DNA of 64,000 bases from Flammulina velutipes (taxonomy: Eukaryota > Basidiomycota > Agaricomycetes > Agaricales > Physalacriaceae), in contig CM022376.1 in the NCBI GenBank assembly GCA_011800155.1, positions 1,612,001 to 1,676,000 on the forward strand, written 5' to 3'. The position numbers and the translations under genes are program-made. The notes under the pieces are model-generated. The model searched no databases. It saw nothing but the letters and a program-made list of their open reading frames with translations, and was not told the origin of the DNA. Within the stretch, counting starts at the first letter, position 1; every line of letters begins with the position of its first letter. Positions 22,812-33,177 of the stretch are shown piece after piece.

Positions 22812-23776
22812 TTAGCATCGACTGACAATAATCTGCTCTACTGACCATTCCGTCCCCGGACATTGTAGCACCACGGCATGGTCTATCTGCTTCGGCGAGT
22901 GGCCTGGTTTGGTAGACTCCTGCATCACACGGGGTGTCATGAGTGTGACCATGCACGTCTGAGTCTCAGGGATAGTCGCCACTGCGGGTGGGGCAACGAT
23001 AGCCCCTTTCTCCGCCACACATATCCGGAGTCTGCTCATTTTGGGCAGCGATGAGAAGTTTAATTGGACTATAAACACATGATCATGATTAGCAACAGGT
23101 CTTGACGGGAGGACGAAGAGTTAAACATACCCTGGTAGAATGTCGCCAGTGTGAATATGACCAGCTCCTTGTTATTGTCCAGAAGGGTCTGGAGGAACCT
23201 GGTTTGTTTCGAAGTGGCGCAAGTGTGTTGGTATTCCTTGATATCCAGGAATGAGATCCCGGTGCTCGTCTTGCAGATCCACTCGCAAATCTCGTCGTGC
23301 CATCCCGACAGCTCTAATACCCGCACATGTGGTAAAATGGCGGAAAGCTTCTGGAGGGAAAGCGAAGGACGCGCTGCACGGTGTTTCTTCGAATTAGGGG
23401 CCTCGGGGGTTATGATGATAGTGAGGTTGCGCGTGTTGGGGAACTGGGAGAGTGCAGTGGCGATGGTGGTGAGGGAAGGTGCGTTGACGAGGGTGATGCT
23501 TAGGTCTGTGACCCAGGGGAACGATTCGATGAGGATATCGCCCTGCTTCCGGTCGACTTTGACGCGGACGCGCTTGATTTGATCAGCGCGGAAGCCGTAG
23601 AGGTTGTGCAGCTCTAGTGAAATAAGGGGCACTGGCTTGTGGGTAAGGCGTGCGATAAGGGAGGAAGTACGAGGTGTTTGGATTGGGACGAGCATATTGT
23701 CGTAGGCAGTGTAGGCGGGGGCACTATGCATTAACATGTTGATGGAGACGATGTGGTGGTGGGTAATTTGGTTCAA
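22812..23776 (-). CDS. LRR-like hypothetical protein (paralogous family, copy 2)
   Basis: Two exons, about 300 residues. Exon 1 has beta-rich repeats: KQGDILIESFPWVTDLSIT, LVNAPSLTTIATALSQFPNT with RNLTIII, LPHVRVLELSGWHDEICEWI, GISFLDIKEYQHTC, and ends TRFLQTLLDNNKELVIF. Exon 2 begins VQLNFSSLPKMSRLRICVAEKG and contains ATIPETQTCMVTLM. The gene at 47.7-48.6 kb matches it piece by piece (VTELTVNLINAPSLIIIATAL, YLTGWHDDICEWIC, LIQRLLDNN, VATIPASTKCAVMLVEI), so the two are mirror-image duplicates. The first in-frame ATG (23776) gives a His-rich leader; ATGs at 23735 or 23695 (MLVPIQTPR) are alternatives. No domain of known function; an LRR-type binding role is inferred. Confidence 0.72.
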
Positions 23777-24395
23777 GTTTATAATAGCAAGAACGAGTGG
23801 AATCCCAAGGGTTTAAGTAGCCTTTCGGAAAGTGGAGCTTGAGGCTGAGCCATAACGACGTCCGAGACAAACAACAACCGTGAGACACTTGGTCAAAGGA
23901 GTAGTTCAACTATCACATGATTACCGAACATGAGTAATGCCACTCTGGAAGTATTCGGAATAGTGTGAGTACAATGTAACGTATCACGTAGTAAGCCCCC
24001 TCGTTATATAAAGATGATCTGAGCGTTACCTGCCATATCGATGAGAAGAGTAGAGAAGCATAGCGAGGACTAAAGAGACTAAAAATAGATCTAACTTTTG
24101 TTGATCACTGCCCAAAGACTTCGAGGCAATGCTATCTGCGATGGAGTGAGACTACACAGAAAGCCCTTCTACCGCTCTCAATGATGTACAGCGTCGCAAG
24201 CGTCAATCGACAGTCGTCCTCGCTACTGATCATTCAGTGTATCCAAAATTTTCGCCGGTCCTGCAGCCATTTCTTCGTCCTTGCCTGTCTCTAGTAATCT
24301 TCGGCTCCTGGGCCTGAGAGGCGAGTGTACTGGAAAATGTTAAGCACTGGATCTTGAAAACAAAAGGTCACCTATAGCTATTGTATGGATATATG
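23777..24395. other. Intergenic, no gene seen
   Basis: Non-coding flank between two minus-strand members of the left duplication arm. No motif recognised. Confidence 0.5.
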
Positions 24396-25025
24396 TCATG
24401 ACTCGGGATCATCATGGCAGAGAACCAATGTCTCGGTGATGTGAGGAGGGTCCCGACGATAACGACAGCATTGAGAATAGTCAAATCCAGGGCGACGGCG
24501 GGTTCCAAGTTGCACAAGGTGGGTGAGCACCTGCTCTAAGCCGTCGCGCCAGCAATCCACGTCGAGAAGTGGGAAGTTACGGAAGCTGAACGAACGTATT
24601 TTCGGCGCTTTCGGTCTTCTCCGTCATGCCCATTTGAAGGTAAGGGTAGTCTATACCGGCGAGGATGTCGCTGGTGAAGATACCACAGGTGAAGAGGTAT
24701 CCGTTGCAGGGAGATGTTGATATCCTTAGCTCGCGGATGTTGCGAATGAAGAACAGATTGTCATTTGGCGTCAAGCAACCAGCGAAAAGGTAACATTTCG
24801 TGAGATAGCCTAGACTGAGTGTCGAGTACAGCAACGGTCCAATCCTATGGTTGCAAAGGTCATGATCAACCAGGCGACAGGTCTAACTGAACAAAGGACA
24901 CACCAGCTCCATGCATCTTTGGGAACAAAGAGTAGATTGCATGCAATCTGTTGGGTGTAGATAGCTTCCTGTTCGAAGAGAATACGAGCAAGGCCAGTAG
25001 AAAAATCAGAGTCCGGAAAGGACAT
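24396..25025 (-). pseudogene. Broken F-box-like family member (left-arm copy)
   Basis: Exon 1 starts MSFPDSDFSTGLARILFEQE and runs to a Trp codon split by an intron, exactly as in the intact gene at 45910. Exon 2 continues LLYSTLSLGYLTKCYLFAG, CLTPNDNLFFIRNIRELRIS, CGIFTSDILAGIDYPYLQMG, aligning residue by residue with CLARNDNSFFVRNIRELRMS and VFTSDIFAGVTHLYLRMG of the 45910 gene. After SAENTF a frame change is needed to recover FSFRNFPLL, and the middle (about 100 residues) is missing before a LEQVLTHLVQLG remnant of the KVEQVLASLR helix. It is thus a frameshifted, internally deleted relic. It occupies the mirror position of the intact right-arm gene. Confidence 0.78.
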
Positions 25026-26124
25026 GGTGGTAAGAAGACAAGCTTACCCTTTTACCATCACCATCACGCGTCAACATTTGCCAACGACCCGGGAATTGGT
25101 CGTGAATGCATGTACAACGACCAACATATATTATCGGATAGCTCAACGCCGAATACTGGAAGTCAAACGCCGTATGACAACGACGACGCGTAGAAATTAA
25201 TCAGAGCGAGATTCATCTTGACGTGTTGTGCGTATCCTTGCTATAATCCTAAGAACGTTTATTAAGGACAATCATAGATATCTAGTGTCAGAATTCGACG
25301 TCGTGGACATTTTGGCTCTGCCACCGGTGACAGCGATGTGATCTTGCTTGTGCTAGGCTGGGCCCCGTATAGGCTTTGGAACTTGAAGCTCGTAAGCTCC
25401 CATGTTCCCGCCCTTCTACTACTCGTTCCGACCTCTCATTGTTCCCAGAACACGTTTGCTAATTGCTTAGTAGTCGAATAAGCCTTCACACCATTGGCAG
25501 TGACATAGATTTGTCGCGCCAGCTGAGTGTGGCGACTGAGACAGACTCATACGTGGGTCTAGTGGTGGTAAGTGCAGACCCATCTGGTATTCTAATCTCA
25601 CCTAAACCTCGTAGGCAGTATCGGTTTGTCCAGTACAAGAATAGACACTCGAAAAAAAGAGCTCATCCGCATTTCATGATCGTCGTCGGCACCAACTCTG
25701 GAAGCGGGAGGTTTTTCTCTACCCTATGCTTTCCGATGCAATGCTCGAGCCTCTGCGCAACGAATTAGCTTAGTCTAGATTCTCTCAAAGATGAAAAACT
25801 CGTTCATCCTCGTCGTTCTCGATCGAGTCACACCGTGCTCTCCTCGTCCGATGGTATAGGGTACACCACTTGGTGGAGTCGTGCGCCATATGTGCCCCTT
25901 ACACACGCCAAGTGTCGTATCAATTAGAGATGGGGTTTCTCTAGCATGGGTAGTGCTCGAGAATGTAAGTTATGTGGGACGAGTTCGGCAGGCGATTGGA
26001 CGTTGAACATATGTATGCAGGTTACACGGGCAGGCATGTCTATTTCCCCTTGAGGACGCAATCTTTACTAACTGACAAATCAGCAGCGCCCGTTAGACAT
26101 TTCCCATCGTTTTCGGAAATCGGT
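25026..26124. other. 1.1 kb between F-box-like relic and SDR copy B
   Basis: No supported gene. A 101-codon frame at 25463-25768 has no motif. The first part is homologous to non-coding DNA of the right arm (see next entry). Confidence 0.55.
25091..25194. repeat. Conserved non-coding block, left arm (inverted partner 45732-45840)
   Basis: Reading plus here and minus there, both contain GAATT.GTCGTGAATG.ATG, then ATACTGGAAG, then GACGACGCGT in the same order and spacing, upstream of an F-box-like gene. It supports inverted duplication of DNA, not just of genes. Confidence 0.75.
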
Positions 26125-26165
26125 CGGCGTCATGCCGCCGTACGCTTTCTTGGCTTCGTATAAAT
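26125..26165 (+). promoter_or_regulatory. SDR copy B core promoter with palindromic site
   Basis: CGGCGTCATGCCG (26125-26137; CGGC-N5-GCCG) is followed by TTCGTATAAAT (TATA at 26159-26165), 57 bp before the ATG. The same 13-mer with TATA lies before copy D (41460-41472), and a variant before copy F. A CGG/CCG palindrome suits a Zn(II)2Cys6 regulator; this is inference. Confidence 0.6.
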
Positions 26166-26221
26166 GTTGGATTATAAGACTAAAAAGTCATTCCAAGATC
26201 AACATCTACTCTCTGACAGAA

Positions 26222-27345
26222 ATGGTTTCCAGCAGCTCGCAGCTCAACGGTCAAGTCGCTCTCGTCACTGGCGGAGGAACTGGCATGTATGTGGCGTCAT
26301 TTCTCTTTACTGTGGTTACAGTGCTAATACATGTATTCCAGCGGCCTGATGATCGCGAAAGCGTTTGCCCACAGAGGCGCCAAAGTCTATATCACTGGAC
26401 GCCGCCTCCAAGTCCTGAAGGATGCCATAACCTCTTCTGGCCCAGTGTCGGGATCATTCGTCCCGTATGTCACGTCCATATTTACTTGCACAATGTTCTA
26501 ATATATATGCATAGTCTCCAACTCGACGTAGTCGATGAGGCTGCTGTAAAAGGCGTAGCCAAGTTCATTGAGGATACCGATGGGAAGCTCGATATTCTTG
26601 TCAATAAGTATGAACCTTGCTCGGTCACAAAAATACACACTCACCGACTTTGAAACACCAGTGCTGGTATCAACGGACCTATCCGCGATACAGGCAAATG
26701 GATGGCTGAAAAGCTTGCCGCTGCTGACTCGACGGAGCCAGAAGTTCTAGATGACTGGGTCGATATGTTTAAACTGAACACCATCGCGCCCTTCTTCATC
26801 ATACGTGCCTTCAAGAAGCTACTTGTCAAAGCCGCAGAGGCCCGTGGACCAGGAAGTACGTCAAGCGTCATTAACATCTCAAGCGGGGCTGGAGAGGCCA
26901 AGACCACTATCACGAGCAACTCTGTATGTTATCATGTACCTCTTTCCCCCGCGAGTTGCTGATTACAGTTTGAATTTAGTTGGGTTACGGTGCGACCAAG
27001 GCGGCGTTGGACCAGCTTACAGTTACCCTCGCAACCCTCTTCGCGTCGACGGGTGTCCCCATCCGGGTGAATGGCATCGCGCCTGGGTTGTTCCCGTCCG
27101 AACTCCTCCTCGAGACTGACTTCCTCGATGATGTGGCTACACTCGTCTTCCCGGGATTCGTTAAACCCATCCCCGCAAAGAGGGCTGGAACGTAAGATAT
27201 TTGTACACTTACCTGGCCGTTGAGCTGATGATTATAATGCAGTGAAGAAGAAATGGGCGCTACAGCGCTATACCTGGCTACCACGGAATATACAAACGGC
27301 ATCACCCTCAAGATCGATGGCGGGATCTTGTTGGTCAATCCGTGA
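26222..27345 (+). CDS. Short-chain dehydrogenase/reductase, copy B
   Basis: Six exons, about 290 residues, start MVSSSSQLNGQVALVTGGG. Cofactor motif TGGGTGIG, LDILVNNAG, NTIAPFFIIRAFKKLLVK, catalytic Ser in VINISSGAG, YGATKAALDQL (YxxxK) and the C-terminal IDGGILLVNP are all intact. The C-terminal third (TGVPIRVNGIAPGLFPSELL, DFLDDVATLVFPGFVKPIPA) is almost identical to copy D at 40.2-41.4 kb on the opposite strand, pointing to recent duplication or gene conversion. The enzyme should be an NAD(P)-dependent oxidoreductase of unknown substrate. It is followed by copy C in the same orientation after a spacer that recurs between copies F and E. Confidence 0.92.
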
Positions 27346-27359
27346 AGATTGGAGATAAT

Positions 27360-27732
27360 CTGAGTTATCGTATCTTGGAAGTTCATGTACTGTCAAGATC
27401 GAATCCACGTTTGTTTCAACACTCGTCCATGGTCTTCCACTTATCCCGGAGATGTTATCTTGACGAGGACTCGAATTCGCTCGTGGAATCATTCATTTCT
27501 CTCCCCGTACTCCGTACCCCCCTTCAAGTTGACCTTGGTTCTATTGTCTCACAGGCACATGATCTGTACTCAATTACAAACCCCGGTGGGACTCCCGAAC
27601 GATGCAGCAGCATTCACGGTTAAGAACTTTTTGCCCACCATCTTTGGGGATCGGTGCCCCAACGCAATTGGGCTTCATATAAAGGTTCGTCGAGGAAATG
27701 ATGTTGAAATTGACTCACGCTCTCGAAGATCA
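27360..27732 (+). repeat. SDR B-C spacer, homologous to the F-E spacer (43501-43890, inverted)
   Basis: Long shared runs such as CTTGACGAGGACTCGAATT, CATTTCTCTCCCCGTACTCC, GAACGATGCAGCAGCATTCA and CCCAACGCAATTGGGCTTC appear here on plus and at 43.5-43.9 kb on minus. This is clear duplicated non-coding DNA, ending in the promoter (CTTCATATAAAGG, TATA at 27678-27684) of copy C. Confidence 0.85.
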
Positions 27733-27897
27733 ATGGTATCTAGTTCCTCACTTCTCAACGGTCAAGTCGCTCTCGTCACCGGAGGAGGAAGCGGGATGTA
27801 CGTGGCGTCAATTAGGGTTGGTGGTTTTCAGGGCTAATGCATGTATTCCAGCGGCCTTGTGATCGCGCTCACGTTTGCCAACAATGGCGCCAAGGTC

Positions 27898-27906
27898 CAC
27901 ATAACT
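27898..27906. repeat. Target-site duplication, left copy
   Basis: CACATAACT, repeated at 29240-29248; up to 14 bp if the shared flanking C and GGGC are counted. Confidence 0.8.
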
Positions 27907-29239
27907 GGGCCCCGATATTTGCACGAACATAGTGCACGAACCGTATGCACGAACATTTACTTACAAAATAGGTAATGCACGAACATGTGCAAACAAAGTT
28001 GGGGATTGCACGAACATGCACGAACACGCACATGCATTTCACAAACATGATACTAGCTATATATTGTATTACTATACATGCCTTTATCGCATGTTAACTT
28101 AACACTGAGGACACATGAGTCTATCTAGAGCTCGAGCGATGTTTAAGCCATCGGGTTCATGCCGAGTGGCATGGTTTCCTAATTTGGACTGATATCATTC
28201 TGGTGCGCGCGCGCAGATGTCGCGCCTATCTCAATTATCAGTCTGGCCGTCATGAAAGATACAATCTTCTTAAGGTAGGGTCCACATTGGACTGGTGCTA
28301 CTAGGTAGAGAGAGACTACCCCTGTAACGACCGCCAAGTGTCAAGCGGCATGGGCAACGTTCAAGGTAGATAGTGGGAAAGACAGACATACATCGTACAT
28401 ACAACTTATGGCCCTTTCCTTATGGAGAATATATAAGAAAAAAGACTTGAGAGGTAAGGGCTGTCTTAACAATGTTGAGTGGTACTGTGCATGGACAAGA
28501 CTGCACAAACATGCACGAACGTTGCACGAACATGAACGAACACTGTACAAACATGCGCGAACACTGCACGAACATGCACGAACACTGCACGAACATGCAC
28601 GAACACTGTACAAACATGCGCAAACACTGCGCGAACATGCACGAACACTGCGCGAACATGCGCGAACACTGCACAAACATATTTATGCATTGCACAAACT
28701 TGCACGAACATGTCTGAACTCCATACAAACCCTGTAGGATGCTCCAACAATGTTAAGCACAAATATTAAATGCCCAAACCATAGCGCTACGGTGACACGT
28801 CAGTAATGGGAATAGAGGACTTATCCGCAATATCTGAGGCTTGAGCAATACAAGTAGCTGGATTTCCTTGGGTATCACAATACATGGTTGCTATTTGGAT
28901 GGTATCCTAGATCAATGACCGCAATAGCTGAACAGCAACAGAAGCAACAAAAGATGACTACATAGTACGTTGTTATAGACTTACGACGATGGCGACGCGA
29001 CGCGACGTGAACCGTCATGTGATATTTCGATGAAGGGTCCGATCATCGGCGACGGCGGCGGTCTGATGATATAAGATGCGGTACACGATGATGCGACGGA
29101 TAGAAACTGTACAAACAGTGCACAGACAGACTGCACGAACGATATGATGTATTGCACATACATTGCACGGACCAGATTGAGCATTGCACGAACATGCACA
29201 TGCGGTTCGTGCACCATGTTCGTGCAAATAGCTATGCCC
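27907..29239. mobile_element. Non-autonomous TIR DNA transposon (MULE-like?), 1333 bp
   Basis: The host sequence CCACATAACTGGGC occurs on both sides (27897-27910 and 29239-29252) where related SDR genes have it once. Taking CACATAACT as a 9-bp target duplication, the element starts GGGC and ends GCCC. Its terminal inverted repeats (27907-27947 and 29199-29239) match at 35 of 41 positions, with the inner 31 bp differing at only 2 (ATTTGCACGAACAT.GTGCACGAACCG.ATG). Inside is no transposase-like frame, only many copies of TGCACGAACA in subterminal and central clusters. TSD length and GGG start resemble Mutator-like elements, but the class is unproven, and ambiguity of 9 to 14 bp remains. Confidence 0.85.
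28503..28712. repeat. 21-bp tandem array inside the transposon
   Basis: About ten 21-bp units of the form GCACGAACATGCACGAACACT (units begin at 28503, 28524, 28545 ... 28692), each two half-units of GCACGAACA. The first eight are well conserved with A/G and C/T substitutions; the last two are degraded. Because 21 is a multiple of 3, several frames stay open and encode 7-residue repeats, which explains the open frames on both strands. Confidence 0.9.
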
Positions 29240-29248
29240 CACATAACT
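29240..29248. repeat. Target-site duplication, right copy
   Basis: CACATAACT, partner of 27898-27906. Confidence 0.8.
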
Positions 29249-30209
29249 GGGCGAGGCCTCTCACGCCCTGAAGGATGCCATATCATCCTACCAATACCTC
29301 CTCTGGTTCAGCAGCAGGATATATATTCCCGTACGTCACAACCATGTGTAGACGTGTGATCTTCTAACGATATTTCCGAAGACTGCAGGTCGACGCAGTC
29401 GATGAGGATGCAGTAAAAAGGGCAGCGAAGCTCATCGGGGAGACGGATGGCAAGCTCGATATTCTCGTGAACAAGTACGGACCTTTTTTGGGATACAGAA
29501 AATGTACTCACCTATTTTGAATCAATAGTGCTGGTACTAACGGGCCTATACACGGTGCAGAGGAGTTCCAGGCTGATAAACTGTCCACTGCCAATCCCAC
29601 TCGGATGGAGCCAGAGGTTATGGCTGACTGGATAGACCTGTTCAAACTCAACACCATCGCGCCCTACTTCATCTTACGTGCCTTCAAAAGCCTCTGAGTC
29701 AAGGGCGCGGAGGCTCGTGGACCGAGTGCCACTTCAAATGTTATTAACATCTCCAGTGCTGCTGCGTCGAATACGCACGTTCTCGCGAACAATATTGTGC
29801 GCTGCTGTGTACCCTATGTAAATGTTCATGACTGGTTCAACTTGTGTTCAGTTTGGCTACGGCGCAAGCAAGCCGGCGCTGGAAAAGCTTACCGTGTCAC
29901 TTGCCACCCTCTTCGCGTCAACGAATATCCTCATACGAGTTACGTAACTGTATCTTACCTGGGATGTTCCCGTCCCAACTCACTAATAGCGATGCTTACA
30001 TCGATAATATCGCCACAGCAGTCGCCCCAGGACTCATCAATCCTGTGCCTGTGAAGAGGGACGACATTTTTCTTTTACCTAGTCGTGAGCTGAAGATTGT
30101 TATGTAGCGAAGAATAAATTGGCGATACAGCGTGGCGACTACGGAATATGTGAACGACGTTACTTTGAAGATTGACCGTGGGATTTCCGAGTCGTTGGTC
30201 AATCCATGA

Positions 30210-30856
30210 AGATCATCATAATGAAGACTCGTAAGGGCGGTGTAGAGTAAGATAAAGTGTAAAACTATGACAAGAGTGAAATATCAAACTTTGAATGAAA
30301 AAACTTTTCTGCCACATTCTTGGTAGTACTGGGTACTTCCATAAACCCGTTACTTGTTCTATGCAATTTGGAATGTATCCTGAGGTTGACATGTACTACG
30401 TCGTTGTGTGAGGCTTTACGTTGTGGTGAATACTCTGTCCATTGGCGCAACACGACCATACCTTTTGATACCGAGTTCATAGTGGCGCCACATTAGCAAG
30501 TTCGTACGCAGTCACACGATCTAGGTGGTGATGGTTTATACGTTCAAGTCTAGGGCTATCGACAGCTCAAAGACTCACATCGGGAGCACCAGCAATATGA
30601 CGATATGTATGAAGGCAAGTACTATCACTGACTGAGGGACACTCAGATTTTTGTATGCACAATAAAATGAACGATTTGTCAAGGACGAGATTACACAAAG
30701 TACAACCAGGTCAAGGTAAAATAGTATAAATTACAGAAGTTGTGTGGTCCTATACATAAAACAGCACAACAAAAGGAAACCGAAGATCAGAGCAGGAGGC
30801 GTATCATACCGAAAGTACAAATGAACGTGGCCCAGGGATTAAAGAGGTTGCGGCGC
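30210..30856. other. Intergenic between SDR C relic and HMG-box gene
   Basis: No gene. Contains the self-complementary AGTGGCGCCACATTAG at 30481-30496, where two GTGGCGC sites overlap head to head. Confidence 0.55.
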
Positions 30857-31695
30857 CTAATCGTCGTCGTCGTTGTCTACTTCGGCTTCACCCTCGTCGC
30901 CACTGCTCTTGTTCTTCTTGTTCTCGTACGCGGCCTTGTCGTCTTCGGCACGGGTCTTGTCTTTGGTCGCGAGCTCGACGTAAGGCTGATGAATGGGATG
31001 AGTTTATGTTACACATCGACGGTGACGAGAGACATACCTTCTTCTCATCCTCGTCAAGTTCCTTCCATTTGGCACCAAGGAGTTTTCCGACTTCGCCTAC
31101 GAAACATTCAGACAATCTGGCAGAAGCATACACTGAAACACTCACCAAAGCTGGCATCAGGGTTCTCCTCCTTGATTCTCTCTCTCCAGTCCTGGGAGAA
31201 GAACATATAGGCGGATAGCGCACGTTTGGGTGCCTTGGGATCCTTCTTGGCCTTGCGGGGTGCTCGCTCAGCCTTCTCAGCGGCCTTGCGCTGGAGAAAG
31301 AAAGATTCGTCAGCAAGAAGTCAAAAGCCACAATCGTAAGAGGGAGGAAAGGGTGGACAGGGCAGAAGGAGCAATTGTAGGGCAGGAGCGCGTGAGAAGC
31401 CGACGCCGTTGAACGAAACAACGGCGTGACCCTCGCCAACGACGCACATCAGATGTGCAGACGACGCAGAAAATCTGGGATAGGATGGGAGCATGGGCCA
31501 GTCGTAGCGTATGAGACACGGAGATGAATGTGAGAAACCGACGCCGCTGGGCAAAACAGCGGCGTGTCATCGTCGCCCACGGCGCATTTCTACGGTTCAG
31601 ACGACGCAGAAAGCGCGAGATGGGATAGGAAAGCAAAAGGATAGGCGAGAAGAGGAAAAGCGACTCACTTTGGGTTTAGTTGCTTCCTTTGGCAT
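30857..31695 (-). CDS. NHP6: Nhp6-type HMG-box chromatin protein
   Basis: Four exons encode about 119 residues. A basic N-terminal tail ([29 protein letters not shown]) leads into a single HMG box: [73 protein letters not shown] Ser/Asp acidic tail ([13 protein letters not shown]) ends the protein. This is the layout of Nhp6/HMGB proteins, which bind and bend DNA non-specifically and assist nucleosome remodelling (family knowledge). The first exon is only 9 codons and intron 1 is about 380 nt, far longer than the 45-65 nt usual here; it contains a duplicated structured element (separate entry). Stop TAG at 30857-30859. Confidence 0.92.
31391..31627 (-). ncRNA. Candidate intronic structured RNA: two hairpin-bearing repeats in NHP6 intron 1
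   Basis: Two diverged direct repeats of about 100 nt, each starting GAGAA.CCGACGCCG and ending CAGACGACGCAGAAA. Each has an 8-bp perfect hairpin with a 9-nt loop: ACGCCGTT/AACGGCGT (31403-31410 with 31420-31427) and ACGCCGCT/AGCGGCGT (31541-31548 with 31558-31565). One stem pair is T-A in the first and C-G in the second, a compensated change. I could not match snoRNA boxes with confidence. It could equally be a DNA-level repeat. Confidence 0.35.
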
Positions 31696-32167
31696 CTAGA
31701 GACATGAAACGCGATAATCAGCACACGTTGACGACTACGAAGACGATGCGAGCAGCGAAAAGGCGGTAGGCGTTGTTGTGGAAGGATGGCAAGGCATCTG
31801 GGTGAATTTACGCGACGCGTCTAGGGGCCAAACAAACAACGCGCTCGCTGTGCTGAGCGTCGTTGGAGGCGACGACGACGACGAGACGAGCAGCGAGCAG
31901 ACGTGTGTGACGATGCAAAGAGTAGTGAGAGAACGAGACTCACAGTGAGGAAAACGGGAGGATGAAGAGAAGAACGGAATTTAAGCTTGGACGGTGGGCA
32001 GTAACTGAGCACTGAGTGGGTGCTGCAAGAGCGACTCCCCGCTTATTATTTTTCGCGGGTGGGAATATTTGCGCACAGACATCGGATCTTGCCGAATCAA
32101 CAAACAGCACGTGCATCTTCCGTCACGAGATGCTCGTCACGGTCGCGTCACGTCGCAAAGTACGACC
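31696..32167. other. Divergent promoter region of NHP6 and the 32168 gene
   Basis: Head-to-head genes with 472 bp between starts. Purine/CT-rich tracts but no clear TATA. Confidence 0.5.
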
Positions 32168-33177
32168 ATGCCAGGCCCGTCCAATCAACGAAAGGCTCGC
32201 AAGCGAAAAGCAGCGCCGTCGTCGTCGCACACAGCGAAGGCGAAGGTTTTACGCGACAATGAAGCCCCAAACAGCCCCCGCAAACCGTTCTTCTCCGACG
32301 ACGCTCTACCACCGCCCTCTGTCGTACACGAACTGTTGCTCACCGACGCCGCGACCAAGGCCAGCCCCGACGTCGTGTGCATTATTGAACAACCCAAACG
32401 CGCGCCGTGCTCCCAAGTTCGCGACATTGAAGCCGTCTTGCCACTACACCTACTGTCACCCAATGTCGTTCCCAGACGCGACATTGCGGCTATCGTCGAA
32501 GCAGCCCTTACGCCACCATTCATACACGACTCTGGCAACGGCCCTCGCGTCCGCGACGTCAAGACCTTTCTCACGTCCTCCTTTGCCCAGTCGCCCGCCA
32601 TGGACGTCCCTATATGCGCCGAGTTCGCGCAAGACGAGATAGGCCAGATGCTCTGCAGCCTCCTCCCCGAAGAAATTGCCCTAGTGCGCTGCTATACTCT
32701 TCCTAAGTCATCTACTGACTCTAAAGCAGATCCTGTGGTACAACAAAAGCCGGAGTACCAGTCGAATCTGCCCATCCTGCCAACGGCTGTATCGTCTGGG
32801 CGACATGCTGCCTGATCTTTTACCAGACGAAGAAGAGTTCAAACACGTCGAGCCCCACGTCCCACTCCAGCTCGGCCGCGAACAAGAGCTAAGCGGACTC
32901 TGTACTTCTCTCCCCCTTGTCCAACTGTCTAGATGCTCATCTATCTATCTATCTATTCACAGGCTCCCCCGTTTGCTTCATCCTTGCAGCTATCAACTTC
33001 CCCGGCGCAATAAAGTCTGCCTGGGGATGCACCGAAGACGAACTCACAGACGAGGTCTGGGACATGCTCAACGTGCACACGTTGGAGCAGGACGACAAGG
33101 TGGCCGCCAGTCTAGGTCTCCTCGTTCGCATGACCCGTCTACACGACTTGGGCCTCGCACAGCTCTGCTTTCCGTAA
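32168..33177 (+). CDS. Hypothetical protein with CxxC motif
   Basis: Three exons, about 318 residues. The basic N-terminus (MPGPSNQRKARKRKAA) looks like a nuclear localisation stretch, followed by a region with aliphatic-rich blocks (VVHELLLTDAATKASPDV, IEAVLPLHLLSP, DIAAIVEAALTPPFIHDS). Exon 2 gives ILWYNKSRSTSRICPSCQRL, then YRLGDMLPDLLPDEEEF. The CPSC plus downstream residues could be half of a zinc knuckle. Exon 3, SPVCFILAAINFPGAIKSAW, is followed by LTDEVWDMLN and LGLLVRMTRLHDLGLAQLCF. Intron 2 contains a TCTA microsatellite (about 32938-32956). The conserved look suggests a basidiomycete-wide uncharacterised family, but I cannot name it. It is divergent from NHP6. Confidence 0.7.

Larger units (their letters stand above)
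27733..30209 (+). pseudogene. SDR copy C, disrupted by a transposon
   Basis: Exon 1 starts MVSSSSLLNGQVALVTGGGS and the first part of exon 2 (GLVIALTFANNGAKVHITG) is normal. The gene is then cut at 27906/27907 by a 1.33 kb insertion and resumes at 29240. After the insertion there are independent defects: a 1-nt shift in the GRRLQVLKDA region, a stop (TGA 29694-29696) where intact copies have Leu in KSLLVKG, a 4-bp insertion producing TAA at 29945-29947 in the IRVN region, Ala to Pro in YGASKPALEKL, and a decayed last splice region. The closest relative is copy E (same TRMEPEVMADWIDLFKLNT and APYFI), its inverted-duplication partner. It cannot make an active enzyme. Confidence 0.9.

Noticed and set aside
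28503..28712. CRISPR-like repeat array
   Set aside because: Units are contiguous with no spacers, and the DNA is eukaryotic.
28408..28737. Open frames on both strands encoding heptad-like HEHARTL / MFVQCSC repeats
   Set aside because: They come from a 21-bp DNA repeat (multiple of three) inside a transposon; several frames are open at once, with no promoter or splice context.
20786..30209. Secondary-metabolite gene cluster around the SDR genes
   Set aside because: No polyketide, peptide or terpene synthase, P450 or dedicated transporter is near; the oxidoreductases are a tandem/inverted paralog array, and the MBOAT gene is about 4 kb or more from the nearest SDR.
30740..31210. 156-codon plus-strand ORF
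   Set aside because: Antisense shadow of the spliced HMG-box gene, which explains the sequence with canonical introns and an intact HMG box.
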